A stretch of DNA of 64,000 bases from contig NZ_JARBJP010000005.1 of NCBI RefSeq assembly GCF_029309905.1, positions 158,825 through 222,824 on the forward strand, written 5' to 3'. Each line of letters opens with the position of its first letter. The stretch's first letter is position 1. The notes under the pieces were generated by a model. It saw only the letters and a list, made by a program, of their open reading frames with translations. It was not told where the DNA came from and made no database searches. This DNA comes from Brytella acorum (lineage in GTDB: Bacteria > Pseudomonadota > Alphaproteobacteria > Acetobacterales > Acetobacteraceae). Below, piece after piece: positions 61,610-64,000 of this stretch. The position numbers and the translations under genes were made by a program.

Positions 61610-62869
61610 ATGGAGAACCGCCCCATGCCTCTCGCCATTTCCAGTGAGGACATCGTCGTGGTGACGACCGCGGACCCGACCGTCCCTTCGACAGTCAGGC
61701 GATATTTCGCCCTGGCCGCTGTCACGGCGCTCTATTTCTTTCTCATGGCCGGTTCGTTCAATGCGCTCGGTGTCGTCCTGCCCGCCATGGTCGCGGACAT
61801 GAAGCTGAGCTGGAGCGATGCCGGTTTCGGCTTCACGCTGCTGGGGCTCGCCTGCGGACTGACCAGCCCCTTGCCCGCCATGGCGATCCGGCGCTTCGGG
61901 ATCGTCGCGACGCTGGTGGCGGCTGGCGTGCTTCTGGCGCTGGGTTTTGCGCTGCTGGCCAGCGCGTCGAGCAAACTGCAATACGATCTGGGGACGCTGC
62001 TGATCGGATGCGCGTTCACGATCGGCGGGACGGTGCCCGGCACCTATGTCGTGGCCAATCTCTTCGAGCAGTCGAGCCGCCCGATGGGGATTTATTTTGG
62101 CGTTGGCGGTCTCGGTTCGATCGCCGGGCCACTTTTCTATCTGGGCGTCGACGACGTTTTCCATGCCTGGCGTCCCTTCTGGTGGCTCTGTGCGCTGGCG
62201 ACGGGTCTGTGCGGCATAGCGGCGGCCCTCGTTGTACGTGGCATTCCTTTCGGTCATGCCCATGACGATACGATCCGCACCGCGGGCTGGCCCGCCAGGG
62301 CTGCGCTCAGCGTTCCGGCGTTCTGGGTGATCGTCGCCTCCTATACGGGTTGCCTTGCCATCAGCACGACGTTGCATGGCTTTTCGGTCCAGCATTTCAC
62401 GGAACATGGCTTGTCATCGGCGCATGCCGCCGAAATCATGTCGCTTGTGGCGTTCTTTGCGGCGGCCGGATCTTTTCTTGCCGGTGAGGTCGGGCGGATC
62501 ATGGGCGCACGTGTCCTCACGGTCGCGGCCACCGGCGCCATGACGCTCGCAGCCGTCGATCTTCTGCTTCCCCAGAGCAGCCTGACGCTCGGTGTTTTCG
62601 TGTTGACGATGGGGCTGGGCGTGGGTTTGTCCTACGTGGCCAGCGCCATGCTTCTGCTCGAATATTTCGGCACGCGGCACAATCTCGAACTCTATGCGAC
62701 GATGTGTCTGATCTCGACGGCGGCGGCGTTCGGTCCCTGGTTCGGGGGCGCGATCCATGACGACACGGGCAGCTTTCGCGCGATCTTCATGGCATTCGGC
62801 GCGCTGGGTCTGGTGCTTACGATCGCCGTTTCCTTCCTGCGGCGGCCTCGCTTGCGGGACGAGGCATGA
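61610..62869 (+). CDS. MFS transporter
   Basis: About 419 residues with ~12 membrane segments from ATG 61610 (GTGAGGG upstream). It opens with RRYFALAAVTALYFFLMAGS and carries the loop AIRRFGIVATLVAAG, GGTVPGTYVVANLFEQSSRP and YFGVGGLGSIAGPLFYLG. The second half has MGLGVGLSYVASAMLLLEYF and FGPWFGGAIHDDTGSFRAIF, like monocarboxylate or oxalate/formate-type carriers. It is probably the uptake system for the compound degraded by this run. Its stop overlaps the hydrolase start by 4 nt. Confidence 0.9.
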   Translation: MENRPMPLAISSEDIVVVTTADPTVPSTVRRYFALAAVTALYFFLMAGSFNALGVVLPAMVADMKLSWSDAGFGFTLLGLACGLTSPLPAMAIRRFGIVATLVAAGVLLALGFALLASASSKLQYDLGTLLIGCAFTIGGTVPGTYVVANLFEQSSRPMGIYFGVGGLGSIAGPLFYLGVDDVFHAWRPFWWLCALATGLCGIAAALVVRGIPFGHAHDDTIRTAGWPARAALSVPAFWVIVASYTGCLAISTTLHGFSVQHFTEHGLSSAHAAEIMSLVAFFAAAGSFLAGEVGRIMGARVLTVAATGAMTLAAVDLLLPQSSLTLGVFVLTMGLGVGLSYVASAMLLLEYFGTRHNLELYATMCLISTAAAFGPWFGGAIHDDTGSFRAIFMAFGALGLVLTIAVSFLRRPRLRDEA

Positions 62870-63489
62870 TGCTCTCGCCTCAGGATATCGCGCCCTCCCG
62901 AACCGCCTTGCTGGTCATCGATATCCAGAACGATTTCGGAGCGCCGGGCTTTGCGATGGCGCGCGCGGGCATGGCGCTTGAACCGGTCGAGGCGGCCATC
63001 TCGCGAACGGAAACACTGATCGCCGCCGCGCGACGGGCCGACGTGACGCCATGGTTCGTTCGTGTAGTCACGCGCCCTGAAACCGATCCGCGCGCGCTCA
63101 GGCGCTTCATGGCGCGTGCCGGTATGGCTGAGGACATCGCGATCTGCCGCGCGGACACGCCGGGCGTTGATTACTATCGGGTTTCTCCGGCGGATGGAGA
63201 GCCGGAGGTCGAAAAGCTTCTCTACAGCGCCTTTGCGGGCACGGATCTTGAAGCGCGCCTGCATGAGCGTGACGTCGAAACCCTCGTCCTGTGCGGTCTG
63301 ACGACGGATTGCTGCGTCGATGCGACCGCGCGCGATGGTTTTCACCGCGATTTCGATATTTTTATCGCCAGCGATGCGTGTGCGGCTTTTGATCCGCGCA
63401 CGCATGAGAATGCGCTGGCGATCCTGTCCACGCATTGCGCCACGTCGGTCATGACGCAGGAAATCGTCACGGCATGGGATGTCGGCTGA
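62866..63489 (+). CDS. Isochorismatase-family cysteine hydrolase (RutB/amidase-like)
   Basis: The 207-residue hydrolase has its ATG overlapping the MFS stop (ATGA). The catalytic triad is visible: Asp in LLVIDIQNDFGAPGFAM, Lys in EVEKLLYSAFAGTDLEARL and Cys in LVLCGLTTDCCVDATARDGF. Members hydrolyse amides such as ureidoacrylate (RutB), carbamoylsarcosine, nicotinamide or maleamate. Pairing with a RutA-like monooxygenase at the other end of the run suggests opening and hydrolysis of a nitrogen compound. Confidence 0.9.
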   Translation: MMLSPQDIAPSRTALLVIDIQNDFGAPGFAMARAGMALEPVEAAISRTETLIAAARRADVTPWFVRVVTRPETDPRALRRFMARAGMAEDIAICRADTPGVDYYRVSPADGEPEVEKLLYSAFAGTDLEARLHERDVETLVLCGLTTDCCVDATARDGFHRDFDIFIASDACAAFDPRTHENALAILSTHCATSVMTQEIVTAWDVG

Positions 63490-63523
63490 CGCGCTGAAAC
63501 GACGCGCCGGGTCGGATGTGGCG

Positions 63524-64000
63524 TTAGGTCCGCTCAGTTGCCCGCAGGCGAGCGGGGTAGGTCGGCAGGGCGCATAAGGCAAGGCTGCCACAGGCGAAGA
63601 CGATCGTCATAACGCGCAGAGACCATCCGTAGTCTCCCGTGTGATCATAGGACATGTCCATCAGGACGGGGGTTATTCCCTGTGCCATCATGACGGTCGC
63701 ATACATGACGCCCGCGATGCGTCCATAGGCCGCAAGCCCGAAATACCGGGAGACCACATAAGGCAGCGCGCCGAACTCCGTTCCCATGGCGATGCCGACG
63801 GCAAATCCGCCACCCAGAACGGCTGCGAAACTGCTGCTCCGGAGCAGCAGCACGCCAGCGAGCGCCACGAGATAGAAAGGGGCGATGGCGCGGCCCGCGC
63901 GTGTCCGGTCCCCGCAATACCCGATACTGACACTCCCGAAGCCCTGGCTCCGGGAGTGTTCGTGTTTCTGGCCCCCTGATCGCGTGAGGCGGCGAAATCC
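63524..64000 (-). CDS. MFS transporter, C-terminal part, truncated by window edge
   Basis: The minus-strand frame is open from the right edge to a stop at 63524. It reads GFGSVSIGYCGDRTRAGRAI (the central or seventh-helix loop of an MFS carrier), then VALAGVLLLRSSSFAAVLGG, EFGALPYVVSRYFGLAAYGR, a TPVLMDMSYDHTGDYGWSLR segment and two more membrane helices. About 158 residues are present. The internal GTG at 63868 is not the real start. Substrate unknown; it converges with the isochorismatase-like gene. Confidence 0.75.
   Translation of the reverse strand, partial: GFRRLTRSGGQKHEHSRSQGFGSVSIGYCGDRTRAGRAIAPFYLVALAGVLLLRSSSFAAVLGGGFAVGIAMGTEFGALPYVVSRYFGLAAYGRIAGVMYATVMMAQGITPVLMDMSYDHTGDYGWSLRVMTIVFACGSLALCALPTYPARLRATERT

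Noticed and set aside
1..64000. tRNA, rRNA, CRISPR arrays or prophage genes
   Set aside because: No cloverleaf-like, rRNA-like, regularly spaced direct-repeat or phage structural sequences were recognised by eye; a tRNAscan/Infernal run would settle it.

Overview
The window is about 64 kb of gene-dense, GC-rich chromosomal DNA. The protein repertoire points to an alphaproteobacterium of the acetic-acid-bacterium type (Acetobacteraceae): HldE beside Gmk, Kps-type capsule enzymes, a Pseudomonas-style five-step hut pathway, NCS1 and TonB transporters, and many flavin and 2-oxoglutarate/Fe(II) oxygenases. The family call is an inference from gene style; there is no rRNA marker. I saw no tRNA, rRNA, CRISPR array, prophage or intact insertion sequence. 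The only mobile-element trace is a decayed transposase at about 3.3-3.66 kb.

Layout. (1) 1-3 kb: end of a GH20 beta-N-acetylhexosaminidase, an overlapping exported phosphodiesterase/nucleotide pyrophosphatase and a GntR/UTRA regulator, probably an amino-sugar locus. (2) 3.0-3.9 kb: IS remnant(s). (3) 3.9-10 kb: capsule block with an LTA-synthase-like sulfatase facing KpsC-like, KpsS-like and GT4 proteins. (4) 10.3-12.4 kb: gmk-hldE, for GMP phosphorylation and ADP-heptose synthesis. (5) 12.6-22.3 kb: PAS-GGDEF-EAL protein, SDR, an RND permease without adaptor, an S9 peptidase and an HWE histidine kinase. (6) 22.5-26.3 kb: TonB receptor and ArgE-like deacetylase.

(7) 26.4-44.3 kb is the centrepiece: a greatly extended histidine-utilisation locus. 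Besides hutU, hutH, hutC, hutI, hutF, hutG and hutD it carries a histidinol-phosphate-type aminotransferase, a FAD D-2-hydroxyacid dehydrogenase, an FMN L-2-hydroxyacid dehydrogenase, two 2-oxoglutarate/Fe(II) oxygenases, a polar amino-acid ABC transporter and an NCS1 permease. Near-identical palindromes of the CTTGTATATACAAG type (HutC-like operators) lie in front of four transcription units, and a half-site precedes hutC. I infer one regulon that feeds imidazole-lactate, imidazole-pyruvate and perhaps modified histidines into histidine and then glutamate.

(8) 44.3-48 kb: a triple Pho-box repeat in front of a TonB receptor and a glycerophosphodiester phosphodiesterase, which reads as a phosphate-starvation scavenging unit. 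(9) 48-51.5 kb: M3 peptidase and MYG1-like protein. (10) 51.5-63.5 kb: an oxidative catabolic island. A three-gene unit (DODA-type dioxygenase, flavin reductase, nitroreductase) faces TauD, VOC and ABM genes. An AraC regulator then faces a tight run of RutA-like monooxygenase, M20 hydrolase, TauD, Rieske oxygenase, MFS transporter and isochorismatase-like hydrolase; the substrate is unknown. A second MFS gene runs off the right edge.
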